A DNA stretch of 64,000 nt from Rhodocollybia butyracea (GCA_015501585.1 JADNRY010000331.1:1-64000), one strand, 5' to 3'. Shown: positions 11,526 through 23,999, numbered from the stretch's first letter. Made by a program: numbers and translations. The notes: generated by a model not told the origin, from the letters alone.

Positions 11526-13189
11526 TATGTAAATCTATTACTATCTATCCCTCCATCGAATGAGAAGTTTTAGAATTTAGTAGGGCATACCCATGGGCCA
11601 TACATGGTCACGGCTGTGCAAAAGATGACCGTAAGTGTGCAAGCCTTGACAGTACATACTACGGGTGACCGTATTTAAACTTTACCGGTTCTTTGAGCGC
11701 CTTGTGAGCGCCTGACAGCCTGCGCTAAGCTCTTTGGACTCGTCACAGGTGGAAATGCATTACCTTCATCAGATGGAAGGTTAATAGTTCCTTGAGCTAG
11801 TTTGTCTTCCTTCAACACTGCATCATCAGGCTTCAGGCTTCAAGTGGACTTGAATGATTTGTTTGTGATTCAATGTTCCTTTGGGCTTGAGGCTCATTCT
11901 ATTGAACTTATCAATCTCAACATATATATCTATCAAGATATCTATCCGATTCAGCCAGGGATTCAGCCAGAAAAGCTGGAATGAGGCTGGAATCATGGCC
12001 CTATGCAAGCCCTATGCCAACCCAATTGAACAGCATATTGTTGATGGCTCATCAATTCTACAAATGATTATTAGCATGATCTTTAAGGTGTCAATGTGAT
12101 ATGGTAGTACTTGGGCCAGACGGTATGGTTGATTACCTCAGTGGCTTTACCACTGTTTATTTAAGATGTTATTGTCGCAGTGAAGCTGATCCGGGCTGCG
12201 CGCGCCGCATAGAAGTCCCGCTACCTCGCACACTTTGGGATAGTAAGCATGAGGATATTCTTTCTTCTCTTTGCTTTCTTTATTCCCCCAGTTGATCACT
12301 TGATATGTTCCTCGGACATCTTGTTAGTAACTAGTCTTACAGTTATGCTATTTACTAATGGTAGGCCAGCCTACATTTCAAATTCCATTCCTCAGATTTG
12401 TGGAGGCCATTGATACCTGGCATATATTTGTGCAAATGGCCAGTTAGCATGTAGTTATTAAGGCCAGGGTTGCTTTTTTGTCTACCAGCTTTCAAGGAAC
12501 TGGAGAGCTACTTATTGTTGGCTTACTGATGCTCAGATAATGATAACTACGATACACCAATAATCTCGGCAATAAGAATCTGTGATTTACTGGCTACCGC
12601 TCAAAGCCATTTGTCCCCGTAAGCTGGCCGCATCTGAGTCTGCCAGTAGCCTGACCTCAGCCACCATATGGCTCAGGAGGGCTCCAGGTCTGGGCTATTA
12701 TAAAGCCCTGAGGAAGGGTCTGAGCTCCAGCTCAATACTGGAGCCTGCAGACTCAGTAGTAGAAGCACAAAAAAAGTCAGCTGTTCTGCTCTTCCACATA
12801 GTATTAGCATGTCAATTTAAACTAGTAAATACAATCTCTAATAGAGCTAATTGCTCAAGTAATTGCTAGTAAACTGGTTGGCAAGTAAGTAAGAGAAATA
12901 TGCACTGAGCACTCCAGGACTCACACATTGAAGGATTTGACTGGGGTGCTATACGCCAGCGCGGTAGATAAAGAAAATAAAGGATCGTCTATGAAGCCTA
13001 TTTAGGAATAAAGAAAACATAGGGAGAAGACTAATTCATAACACATATACTTATCCCGGGTCACAATGCAATGGCAGGACTTCTCCAGCCTGAGCCATAA
13101 GTCTTCTTAAACAGTCTGACAGGGAGGTAGGAGCATATGCCGGTTCAGCGCTCAGCCCCAAAACAGTAGGTCAGTGACCCTGTAAAGAT
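11526..13189. other. Low-content stretch with scattered repeat scraps
   Basis: No gene can be supported. 11585-11690 contains ACCGTA-type words and a TAGGGCATACCC start that recall the hAT-like MITE at 13198, so it may be a decayed relative. A plus-strand open stretch at 12101-12292 (reading VLGPDGMVDYL and YCRSEADPGC) looks protein-like but is isolated and unrecognised. 12634-12756 is bounded by inverted CTGAGTCTGC. Confidence 0.35.
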
Positions 13190-13197
13190 TACATGCA

Positions 13198-13982
13198 TAG
13201 GGCTTACCACCGTACCGTCTCGTACCGTATACGGTCACGGCCGTGTGTTTCACGGACCGTTTTAGCAACGGAAGACCGTGTACCGTACCGTATCTAAAAT
13301 TTATGAAAGCCTACACGGTACGGTTACCGTCTATTACGGCCGTTAACGGTCACTACGGTCGTAATCATCACTGGAACTTGAATTTTAATGTATAAAGCCA
13401 AAAAGTGCTAATTTCAAGCTAATTTAATCTTTCTGCACACTCATATTGAACTACATCTGCAATGCCAACGTGCGCAAGCTCCAATGGCAATGAGCTTTCG
13501 GAGTCTGGCTTTACATTAGCCCATCTCAGAGAATTTGTACCTTGTTCTCTAGTATCATGCCATGTTCCATCAATTTGGCTAACGAGCTGCTAGACAGTAA
13601 ATATAGAATAGCATGCTAGGCTTGCTACTAAGTAGTGTGTAGTTTAAGCTTGAGAGAACATGTCAGGGCAGGTGAGCAAGCACAGGTTTGAGGGGATAGG
13701 AAAGGACAACAAGGCTTACTCCATCTCTGCTGGGCAGGGGGCTTAATGGGGACAGAGTATTCACAACTTTCTAACCAAAATGCAGCCTTGAATGCCTGGT
13801 GGAATGGACCGAGTACAATGTAAACTTGGGCGCTAAGATACAGTCCGTAATACGACATACGGTACGGTCAGACATGGTGGTAACCGTACCGTTGACCGTC
13901 CTGTGGAAGATCGAGGCATGAGGAGGTACGGGACGGTACCGTGATCGTAGACCGTGAGTTACGGTCATGGTGGTAAGCCCTA
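13198..13982. mobile_element. hAT-like MITE, 8-bp TSD TACATGCA
   Basis: The ends read TAGGGCTTACCACCGT and the complement ATGGTGGTAAGCCCTA, flanked by TACATGCA at 13190-13197 and 13983-13990. An 8-bp duplication plus a TAGGG-type terminus fits the hAT superfamily. Subterminal regions are dense in (T)ACCGTACCGT / ACGGTACGGT words, likely transposase-binding sites. There is no transposase frame, so it is non-autonomous. A cousin sits at 22989-23483. Confidence 0.88.
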
Positions 13983-14249
13983 TACATGCATGACTCATGA
14001 TTCATGAGTGACAACTGGCCGCGATACAACGAATGTACGACTCGGATAGTAGTGCAAGGGTAACCTACACAGAGGGTATGACTGCCATAATGGAGTCCAA
14101 AGAGCTCAGTGTTGGCTTAGTAGCGTCTGTCAGGCAAGGCTCTGAAAGAATTGGTAAATGGAATAGTACATATGGTCACTGTACCGCCAAGGTCTTGTCT
14201 TCGTACTGGTACAATAATGAATAGATAATAATAGATTGCCTAATTATAA

Positions 14250-14530
14250 TAGCAGGTGCCCGAGGTCCATGTCCCGATTTGGATCCATCAGTTCGGCAAT
14301 GTCAAATTCATGATCCGACGTGGCAGGCCCTTCTTGCTTTCCATAGCATAGACAGCGGAGGAACATGTGGATATTGCCATGTTGGAGATTAGGGAGATCA
14401 GAACACCGGAAAGACGCGGATGTGAGCACGAAAACTCTGATTCACAAGAATGAACATGATCCTGTGAAGCCGTAACGCCAAATTCGAAGCTCCAAGTCTG
14501 TAACGGAGAAAAAAATATTTTTAGAGGTGA
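14250..14530 (-). pseudogene. Family A fragment (mS41 5' part) with an inverted piece
   Basis: The first 100 bp are the reverse complement of 11425-11520. The rest (about 14400-14525) matches the 5' end of the mS41 gene near 45660-45775 and 25870-25985, ending in the shared TAACGGAGAAAAAA. It is a rearranged remnant. Confidence 0.55.
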
Positions 14531-15300
14531 CATCTGAGTCAAGAGGTCGGGAGGAGCAGAAATGGGAGGGCTAGTTCAGACTTGGCTATCGCGGAACTCC
14601 TTGTTTGGAGTACTATACGCGAGATTGAGCGCATCACCTCGATTTCACGAGCCTTTTTTGCAGCGAGAAGGGCCAATCTCCCAACATTTGAGATTTTTGA
14701 GATGGTAAAATAAGTCATCGTACACCAGGTGGTTGGTTCGACAAATGAATGTTTTCCACGCCCTTTAAAGCAAGTTTCTCCTTCTCATCTTCCTCTTGAG
14801 CGAGCCATGTCAGAGGGAACCGATGCCATTGCAAAGTAGCTTCCAACGTAACATCCTTATCGACACCCATGGCCTTTCTGGCGGCTTCGATAATCGCCTC
14901 CGACGTGTGGCCGGGATGAGGCTTGTTCCATTCCGCAACTAGATAAAATTTTCCGTCCATTCCATGCACAGCGCTGGGCAAGAGCTCGTAACTGTAGTTG
15001 GTATTTAAATAATCCGCTGATACGATAAATAGCCAAGTTGATGGACACACCCGAAAGGACCTTCCCATTGCGCTGAAATCACATTTCTATACTCGCCGCG
15101 ACCAGTCCCTATGCCACCCAAGTTTTTTCCGAGTTGGCGAGGAGAGCAGACCCATGCGAGCCCGTACAAGGGCGTTCTTTTTTCCCTTCGACTATACTAT
15201 CACGACGTGGTGGAGGTTGGTCTGGAGGAAGGAAATCTAGAAAGCTGTTAGTGTTGTTAGGAAAGCTGGTTTAGAAGACTGAGACGAGAGAGTTGAGTAT
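14530..15300 (-). pseudogene. Family B copy 2, unidentified minus-strand gene
   Basis: An open minus-strand frame (about 15068-14715) reads YSYELLPSAVHGMDGKFYLV, AEWNKPHPGHTSEAIIEAAR and LQWHRFPLTWLAQEEDEKEK, ending NQPPGV. In copy 3 the same exon extends further upstream; here it is broken there. The exon end at about 14742 sits before a GTGTAC donor-like site, so more exons probably followed. Three copies preserve the same residues, which supports real coding. The family is not recognised. Confidence 0.55.
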
Positions 15301-15339
15301 GACGTACATGCTCACATGACTTGTCTCCCGCGTTGTCAT

Positions 15340-16140
15340 CAAGGCAAATTGGTCATACCGAGGCCTCGCGTGCACCTGCGGTGCACGCGAAAGGCCCGAG
15401 GCCTATGACTCAAGACGGAAGCAAACCCGCCGAGGCCACAGGCCTCAGGCTGGGCCAATAACTTAGTACCTATGCTAATAAGTAGAGCTAGACCATCCTG
15501 TTTTTACATATTTGCATGACTTGATATTGTTGCTCACATTTGTGACATTGTATATTAAGTTTCCTTGCTTTTTGGCCCATGCCGTCAAATACCGTAGCTG
15601 TATTTCTTCTAGTCCATCCTAATATCCCTTCTCTGTTTCTGAATCTCTGATATTTTCTGGCTATTACATATCCGCTTACTCTAATAGGCTTATTTCAAGG
15701 TGTATAATATTTTATTGACCAAAGAATTGGTGAAGAATCGTAAATTCGGCAAGTTGGGCGCTTATGCTACATTTTTGGCGGCCGGCTACGCCGGCATGAA
15801 CTGAAATGATAAGTGCACTAATAAATGAGGTTTCTAAGTCGTACAAAGGCCTGGGAAGCATATCAAGGTCCACCGTATATGAATACTTTTCTATGATAAT
15901 GCCTTGCAGCAGTCAAAAGATGGCTCCTGTGTGAGTTGGATGGGCAACAAGCTTTTACATGGCGGGATTTCCTAAGTCACGGGGTGGCCTGAGCCAGAAT
16001 CGGTCTTAATCGGTCAATTTGGTCCTTTCGGTTTTGATCGGTCCAATTGGTCAGACCAATTTGGTCTCGGTTTGGCGGGGCAGCCGTCGTGTCGTCATAT
16101 ATCACTTTCGAGTCAACCAGGATGAGAACAATTGCGAATC
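15340..16140. other. Non-coding spacer with GC-rich hairpin
   Basis: No gene is seen. 15360-15405 contains a strong inverted repeat (CGTGCAC...GTGCACG) within AGGCCTCG/CGAGGCCT, and 15778-15796 has GGCCGGC/GCCGGC. Beyond it, 16010-16075 has repeated 'cggtc(c/a)aattggtc' words resembling a MITE end without a visible partner. Confidence 0.35.
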
Positions 16141-18300
16141 TGACCTTACTCAGACTGGAAATCTCTACTAGATCCTCAGCGCATTTGGGTATCACCTAAA
16201 GCTTGAATGGATCGTGCAAGGGCGTCAGTATCAGACGGCGAAGCTCGGATTGTATACATGTCGACTTTGCTCTCACCATGGCCATCGTGTGGCCAAAGAA
16301 CTCGGAAGAGTATGGAGACATATTCGTAACAGGGACAAAATGTCCTTGACCGCATCCTGGCTGACCTAGGAGACAGCGAGGCGATGATGGAGAAAGGAGG
16401 AGGATATGTATGGCGATCCACGGGATGCCGCTTAGAGACAACAGAAGGATAATAACAGCCGGAAACAGCGTTTGGAAAGCCGAGGTATACACCCAAAGCA
16501 CGCAATTCTCCTGGATACTCTATCGAAAGATCCCAACTACGCTGATTGTAGTGCGCCTCTCTACAGACTTAGTACAGATTTAGATCCATTTTGTCCACAT
16601 TGCAGAGTATGGATCAAACTTTTTCGAGCATGGCATACTTCACTCACAAGCTCATAAAAATGGAGACGAGGGAAGAGGTTCAGAGAGCATTATAATAACA
16701 ATGTCATGATCCTGCGTTGACAAGTTGGAGACTCCTCCGGATAAGCGCTCAAGCGCTTTTTTCCATCTGGCGGCCCGTTTATTCAATTCTACTACACCTT
16801 CGCCCAATCGGTCTCGACGTTCAAATGTGTACGCTTATAATAACACCAGTGCAAGTTCAACTACTAGTACAATGTCAAGTTCAAGACTACTCTGTTTCCT
16901 AGACTCAAAAAATCTCCAGGAACCGTGACAACGCGAACTACTCTGCCAAACAAGCTTCAAGGCTAGCGCAAGTGCCTTGCTGCTCCACAAACCTCAATGT
17001 TCAACAGCTACTCCCAGTGCTAAAACCTCGGAAAGTACAACAAGTTCTGCTTGCGTTAGCATCGGCACCTCGAAATCTCGGGAAACACAATCCGGTGGGT
17101 ATCGAATATTCTCAAGACTCTAATAATAAAGCTTCTGAAGCTGAGTTAGCTTGAACGTGCCCCCCACTAGATCGTGACACATGTGCATGTACAAGACATC
17201 GGTGTAAGGCTACTGAGGGTCGAGTTCATTAAAGGGTATTCGGATGGAATAAAGGCAATTGCGGACAGTTGGTGCGTAGATAATTTTTCCGCCAATGCAA
17301 TTACTGACGATGGGCTCTACATAGGTGTATTTGGATTCTTCGACAGATTTCTCCCCTCAACCAAAGCCATACTATGCGGGTTCGAACACGAAGGGCTTTA
17401 TCGTTCTAGTACGCAAGCTTATGTGACTTACGAATGTTCTAAGAATATCCACGCCTTCAAGGTTCAACCTCCATTTCTCCCTCCCGGTATACATGCTCTT
17501 CATTGCCATGGACCTAACCGTCCAACTCCTTCTTGGAGCCCTCCTCGTCATCTTCGACACTCTCTCCATTCCACACAGATTCGACATCAATGGATGCCTC
17601 AAAGACGAAGCGTCAGACGACGTCCACAACCTCAAGCTTCGAGCTCAATAATCAATTCTCAGGACTCCAGCGTTTTCTCGGACCTCTGTCCAACCACCTC
17701 AGTAGACAAAATTCTATCCGTCTATTCGACATCAATGGATGCCTCAAAGATGAAGCGTCAGACGACGTCCACAACCTCAAGCTTCGAGCCAGTACTCAGT
17801 GCTCAGTACTCCAGCGCTTTCTTGGACCTCTGTCCAGCCACCTCAGTAGACAAAATCCATCTATCCAGAACTGCTGCAGCAATATATCATCAAGGACGAA
17901 CCGCAACCAAGGCTTTCCGAGCAAATCGAGATACCCGTTGGTGTACTCTGGTGTCTTAGCGATGTGGGGGCAGCTGAAGCAACCGAAAATGGCTGGGTGA
18001 CCGGTGACTCCTACGGGAGCTAAGCGGTGTTTTTTTGGTCTCAACTATATTGTACGTCCTCCTTGATCCTGCTTCGGGCCCTATACGATAAACGCGGCAT
18101 AACTTGAATCATCTCCGAGTTATCTTTACATGCTATACCTATCCTGGCTGTACAGCTATTATCATACATCCTACGGCCAACTATGAATTTTCCTACAGCT
18201 ATGCATGCTCCGCCTCGTGTCCACCTCATTCCTGTGAGTCAGTCCCTACAGGAGTAGCTGCAGCGTTTCATCGGAATGTCGGATAACGCAAAACTGATTA
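16140..18300. repeat. Family C copy 2, duplicated 2.2-kb segment upstream of NACHT copy 2
   Basis: Collinear with 38460-40760 (for example GGGTATCACCTAAAG near 16187 and 38483, TACGCTTATAATAACA near 16828 and 39407, GACGATGGGCTCTACATA near 17306 and 39874). Each copy is followed by a NACHT 5' end, so module and gene were copied together. Inside are two near-identical blocks at about 17575-17700 and 17730-17880 (CATCAATGGATGCCTCAAAG in both), a local tandem duplication. Open stretches exist on both strands, for example minus YAPTVRNCLYSI near 17260, but no gene is recognised. Confidence 0.6.
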
Positions 18301-20766
18301 CGTATAATCCAGGCGGCATCATCGGCCTCCCTTTGGTTGAAACATAAGCGCTTAAGCACTTGCCGCATACATCCGTATGGATCGTCAGTGTATAACGAGT
18401 CTGCCTAGGGGAGACTACTTGCCGCGACTAGAAATTGAACAGCCCTATAAAAGCATTGCCAATCTGAAAATTACTTGTGCTCTCCCGCCCTTCTCCCTTC
18501 ATCTATGTCCATCTTTGAAAACAGTCACCACTTCGAGGTTATTGGAGGAAAGTTCTATGCCGTGACTGGTGATTTGAATATCGAGAAAGCCAGTTCGCCT
18601 CGTTTGTCCAATGTACAAGCATCTGGAGTTCAAAGAGGTGACCGAAGAGGCGCTCGGTACACCCCATATAGTGAGCTTTTCATCGACTAGATCACTGCCC
18701 CGTATGTACTAGTGAGATTCTAGGTATTTCTGCCCTGCCACCGGAACGATTGACTTCGTATGCCTCTTCTCGTGTCTTTGATGCAGAAAGATCGTCAAAT
18801 TTAGGTCCCTTAATAACCTCAGAAGACACATCAACGGTTACGACCCTCGACAGCACACGATTACCTCAAGATTTACCGCAATCCCAGCTCTCTGGTACTA
18901 TGGTTTTGCTACATCCAAGCTCAAGACAGTTTCTCTCCTTGCCTCCTCCCCCTAGAATCGATACCAATGTTTGTCGCCGAAAACACTTTGCCATACCATA
19001 CCCCTTAGCTAATCTCAGAACTTTTCAGACAAGTTCCAATCAACGGACGGAGGAGCATTCAGTGTGCTCAGACAGTAGATACCTGCCTCCCTACTACAAT
19101 GATTGCACATTTGTGAGCAATACTCGCCAAGGCGAAAAAGGTACGTTGAATGCTCAGGAGACTTTTCCCCCAGAAATTGAACATCAGATACAGGTATCGA
19201 TAAACTACACAACGTCGCGGCATTGGAAGCGCTTCATGACTCGGCGGATGACTTTTCCGAACCAAGATGCCATCCCGAAACACGTACAAATATGCTCAAA
19301 AATCTGCACAAGTGGTCACGAGAAACAGACCCTGCTCATAGGATTATGTGGTTATTCGGACCAGCGGGTGCAGGGAAGTCCGCTATCATGCGAACACTCT
19401 CAAACCAACTCCAGAGTGATGGCCGGCTTGGAGGTTGCTTCGTTTTCAAACGAGGCCATCCTACGCGTGGCAACGCAAAGGTCTTATTTGTAACCATTGC
19501 ATATCAGCTCGCGCTCAATGTTCACTGGCTGAGAGGTCCAATTTCTCAAGTAGTGGATCACAATCCATCTGTTCTCGCGAGGTCCATTGATATTCAGCTG
19601 CAAAAGTTGATTTCTGAGCCTTGTTGCATGCACCCCAATCAAGCCCCTCTAACAATTCTCATTGATGGTCTGGATGAGTGTGAGGGTCAAGGTGTTCACC
19701 TGTATATAATGCGTGCAATCAGAACCTGCTTCACGCCACATCCCCTTCCCCTTCGATTCATCATTGCGAGCAGACCAGAAGCCCATATTCGCGAGATGTT
19801 CGAGTCATCATTCTATCATGGTGTCTACCGGCCATTCAATGTATGGAAGTCATTTGACAATATCCGAACATATTTCCTCGATGAATTTGCTCGAATTCAT
19901 CGCGAGCAGCATCAGACCATGTCCACCATCCCTCTCCCATGGCCTGTCCCCAAAGTCCTGGATACCCTTGTGGAGAAGTCATCTGGCTATTTTATCTATG
20001 CGTCCACCATCATAAAGTTTGTTGATGACAAAAACTACCGCCCTACAGAGCGTCTGGCTCTTGTGACGCAGGACCAAGTTGGATCTGAATCACCATTTGA
20101 TATGCTTGACCAGCTTTACATCAACATCCTTTCCACTGTTCCCATTGCCAAGCGCCCCAAACTAAGACAAATGCTATGTGCTCTTGTACACTTTAGTGAC
20201 CTCTCTCCTGACCGCCTTGATAAACTGCTTGGGCTGGAAATTGGAGATATGTGTTTAATTCTGCGTAGCCTTCATTCGATATTCAAGGTGCCATCAGAAC
20301 TTCCGGGAGAGAAGCATTATAGGTTCTCGCAGCAGTATATTTTCACCCACCATGCATCTTTTTATGATTTCTTACGTGACCCAAAGATCCCAAGATTTCT
20401 ATATTGGTGGTGTACACCATTGCATGAATTTGGCTCGTTCCATCCTGAAATCTCTTGCCGTGGATCAATATGATATTTCATTGTATGTCTTTTTCATTGA
20501 AGAGTTGAACTTTATGCTTGATCTACTATCCATCAAGGTCCTCTCTACTAAACAGGCTTCCACACTTCATTGCTTCATTGCCTCCTTCTGTGGAACTGTT
20601 GCCTTTGATTCAAAGTCTTAATCCAGAGTACCTCCATTGGCTTCAGAAAAAGTCACTGGAGACAATGTTAACTTGGATGAAAGTTGGTTTTTTCTACATT
20701 CTTTCCATGATGATCCTGACATCCACCAAGAAGATTTATCCAGCACCTGAAGATTTGATACAACTC

Positions 20767-22239
20767 CATCAGGAAATCGGTATCTGAATAATGTCTCGAA
20801 AAATCTACATAAGTTCTGATAAGTTCTGATAAGTTCTGTTAATACTGATAATTAACTGGTAATGATTCACATATTCACATTAATTTCTGTTAATACTGAT
20901 AATCAACTGGTAATGCTTCACAAATTCACTTCAAGCCTCAAGATTACTTGAAATTATCTGAAATTATCAAATTTTAATTAGATGACTTTTAATACATAGA
21001 AATACATCAATTGCTAATTGATACACAAATAAGTAGCGCTACTGAGCCCAAAAAATAAAAATAAAATGAGTCAATGTTGTAGTATGGTGTATACTAGGGT
21101 TTACAGTTCATTCAGTACATAACCTTCAATAAAGCATCCATCCCATGATGCACCTCGTTAATTTGTTGACTGAGCTCTCCCTCGAGTTGTTCAATATGAT
21201 TTGATTACAGAGTTGAGCATTCTCACAAAGAATCACGTCTTGTACATCCGGTTCCCGGGATTAAGTAGCCTTCGAATAAGAAATTTGAAGTCCATATTTA
21301 AATGATACGCCGTTACTACCGGCAACGGGAGTGGTGCCGGGAGCGCACAAAACTCAGCGCCAACTTACGGCAGGACATACGTGTCCTTTCTTCCCTTCAC
21401 CAACACCTCTCTTCACTCATTTTCTTTTCGTGCCAAGTCTCCAAGCTCTTATATCATTATAGCGTGGGTTAATAGATATGATCAACAGTATTTTAGGTCG
21501 CATGAGGCTTTGAAAGGTGCGCAACTGTATTGTTGACACCGCGGTTCTGATTCTTATTGTTTCCGCAGGATTTCCCACTTTAGGCGACTCTGTACACTAG
21601 CATTTTCGTTTATCAGCACCTCAGTGGTCTATGCATATGATGTGAATTGTCCTGACATGACCAGTCATTGATGTGGGAAGCTACATATCTAGGTACATGG
21701 TCTCTCACCTGAACGCCATTGCTTGCTTACATTCTCCCACCTTAAACTATTTCATAGCTGCTTTATCTTCTCGCTTCCTATTTTTTGGTGTGTTCCTTCT
21801 GCTTTTGCTTGAATGCTATTCTTGAGCTAAGTTTTTTTTTTTGCAGGTCGCTGGAGTTGGATGTTCATGGGATGTTGTTAGATGGCTTGTTATTAGAATC
21901 CAGTTTTTTGTAGCTAGTAGTTGCATGTATTTTGTAGCAATAACTATCATTCTTCGCTTTCCTGTTGTTTCTTTGAAGCTTCTTTGAGTCTTCTAAGTCC
22001 TGTCCCAATAGCATTGAATAATTGCTATGTAATGGTCTGCTATTTAAGTCTAACTTACTGTTAATTTCTGTTAATTTTGAATAATATGCTGAGGGGGGCC
22101 GCGAAATTCCTTGTAATACCTCGTAAGTTTATGACTTGGGTAATTTCTAATAATTTCCGATAATTTCTGATAATTTCTGATAACTTAAGCTAAGTTGGAG
22201 TAATATTCAATACATTACTCTAGGACTGTTTTCCTGATG
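20767..22239. mobile_element. 1.47-kb non-autonomous element with CATCAGG ends, TSD TC
   Basis: Begins CATCAGGAAATC and ends GTTTTCCTGATG. Comparison with NACHT copy 1 (GATACAGCTTTGGGAAG near 6217) defines the empty site and a 2-bp duplication TC (20765-20766, 22240-22241). Subterminal zones are rich in TTCTGATAA, TTCTGTTAAT and TTATCAGAAATTA words. No transposase frame is present. It shares its outer 10-14 bp with the hairpins at 1842 and 22505. Confidence 0.82.
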
Positions 22240-22504
22240 TCTGGGAAGACCATGAATATAGGACGTTCATGGAAGACACACTGTTCAGCTCCTGGTTACC
22301 AGTGGGCCTCATATAGAGTCTAGACTCCATTGAGATGTCTTCATCATTTGCATTTGCTTAAGCTATTTTATTCACTTCTTTGTTTTCTTCACTTGATAGT
22401 GCTGATAGGAGAAAATGAATGTACAAGAATCAGGGTCATCCGATTACTGTTAGGCGTTTCCTGGAGTAACCTTCTATCAAATATTTTAGCTGTGGGCTTT
22501 CCTT

Positions 22505-22877
22505 CATCAGGAAAAGCCATTTTTGCCTAGGTGACCCCAGAGTGGCCTAAAGCAAACTAGGTGACCTATGAATCCTATGGCATCCTAGGAATTTGGGCTT
22601 GTCCCTTGCCAGTCGAGGCTCTTGAGGATTCCCTAGGCAAGCCTAGGTTTGCCCAGGTTTGCCCAGGTGCTCCTGGGGAACACCTGGGGAACACCTGGGC
22701 AAACCTGGGCAAACCTAGGCTTGCCCTGGGTTTGCCTAGGATACCCTAGGGAATCCTCAAGAGCCTTGACTGGCAAGGGACCAGCCCAAATTCCTAGGAT
22801 GCCATAGGATTCATAGGTCACCTAGTTTGCTTTAGGCCACTCTGAGGTCACCTAGGCAAAAATGACTTTTCCTGATG
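22505..22877. mobile_element. 373-bp hairpin MITE with CATCAGGAAAAG ends, TSD TT
   Basis: Almost perfect inverted repeat with arms of about 180 bp built from CCTAGG, CCCAGG and TTTGCC words. The outer ends are CATCAGGAAAAGCCAT and its near complement. It is flanked by TT on both sides (22503-22504, 22878-22879), and the flanks join to match NACHT copy 1 near 6467-6475. The arm sequence is unrelated to the 1842 hairpin although the ends agree. Confidence 0.85.
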
Positions 22878-22988
22878 TTGCCAGATCATCTCAGCCTTGT
22901 AAGAAACTCCTTCATGATATTCAGAGCCTTCACCTATCCCAGCTTCCAAGGTGTACCCTGGTGCATGGGAAACATATCATGTTCTGAA

Positions 22989-23483
22989 TAGTAGGGCTCG
23001 GCACCGTACCGTATACGGTACGACCGTCAAAAATACGGCCGTACCCGTACCAGATTTTGGCCTTTACGGTACGGTGACTGTATTGCTTGTACCGTAAACC
23101 GTATTTACGGTTGTGTGGGCGCTAAACTGGCGCTTTCAATCAATCCCGAGCAAAAAATATCAAACGCCTTCAAATTCACCTACCAATACCTCAAACTGCA
23201 CTCTGAACTCCAATCCACCTATATCAGGTTGAGTTTACTGAAGCAGGAGGCGTGATGTCGGCACGGATCAATCTCGGCATGTCCACATTACCCTTCGTAT
23301 GTTGCATTTTTAGGCATGAATATCAAAAATTTATTAAACATGCAGGACAATCTACAAAGGGGCCTTCAAATACTATCCTTTAATGGTCCTACAATGAATG
23401 ATTTTTTGCACCTAGAGACTAACCGTATCACGGTCGTAACGGCCGGTAATTTACGGTCGTCCATGTTACGGTGCCGAGCCCTA
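22989..23483. mobile_element. hAT-like MITE, 8-bp TSD GTTCTGAA
   Basis: Starts TAGTAGGGCTCGGCACCGTA and ends TACGGTGCCGAGCCCTA, flanked by GTTCTGAA at 22981-22988 and 23484-23491. Removing it restores NACHT sequence matching copy 1 near 8632-8645. Subterminal ACCGTA/TACGGT words relate it to the element at 13198-13982, while the middle differs. Confidence 0.88.
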
Positions 23484-23999
23484 GTTCTGAAATGGCTCAA
23501 GGTAAGAGACTAAGAGTCCAGAATATAGGGTACTGAGGTGAGATCATTTAAACCCATTTTTTAAATGCCACAGTCATTTCCTGATCCTCCGTTAAATGTA
23601 CTTAATAACACACAGGACACGGTATCTGGCTGATATGCAGCAAAGAGATCATTATTTTGATGCAGATAAGGCGGAACAGGATTGGACCAATGGTTGTTTA
23701 TATCTACTAGACTCAATCAAATAAGAGCTAGGGATTGCGAGGCAGAACTCCCAGATACAAGGGTGACACCTGGTACATGGCCGGATAATGAAAAAAGGAA
23801 CAAGATATTACCACTCAGGGATAATATGTAGCGGAGCAGAGATAAAAGCACAGTATAATATATATTCTGTTTCCCTGCTAAAGCTCAGAGAGAGGCAATC
23901 ATATAAGGTAGCAAACAATGAACATCTAGTAGCTACTGCTTATATAATGGCATGGGGGTGATAGGGGATAAGTAGCAAGTACATGTAAGTACTTGTCAC

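Larger units (their letters stand above)
18505..23735 (+). pseudogene. NACHT NTPase pseudogene, copy 2 (best-preserved core)
   Basis: Exons 1 to 3 are phase-consistent: 18505-18670, 18724-19140 and 19194 onward. Exon 1 starts MSIFENSHHFEVIGGKFYAV; exon 2 codes a Ser/Thr-rich linker; exon 3 carries the NTPase, with Walker A GPAGAGKSA (19358-19384), Walker B-like IDGLDECEG (about 19660-19686), FIIASRPEAH and the C-side HHASFYDFL motif (about 20350). The frame is lost just after FYDFLRDPK by a 2-bp deletion relative to copy 1, and again near 20500. Three elements then cut the 3' part (20767-22239, 22505-22877, 22989-23483), and the last exon, with SFPDPP, recurs at about 23573. Fungal NACHT proteins are usually linked to non-self recognition; a truncated N-terminal product is still conceivable. 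Confidence 0.88.

Noticed and set aside
12101..12292. Protein-like open frame (YCRSEADPGC)
   Set aside because: Isolated, no start context, no family recognised; mentioned in the spacer entry only.
15360..15405. GC-rich hairpin as a possible terminator
   Set aside because: There is no adjacent gene, and eukaryotic genes do not use such terminators; kept only as a note in the spacer.
22561..22821. Two similar open frames on opposite strands (ESYGILGIWA...)
   Set aside because: They are the two arms of the same hairpin, so the same sequence is read from each strand; not genes.
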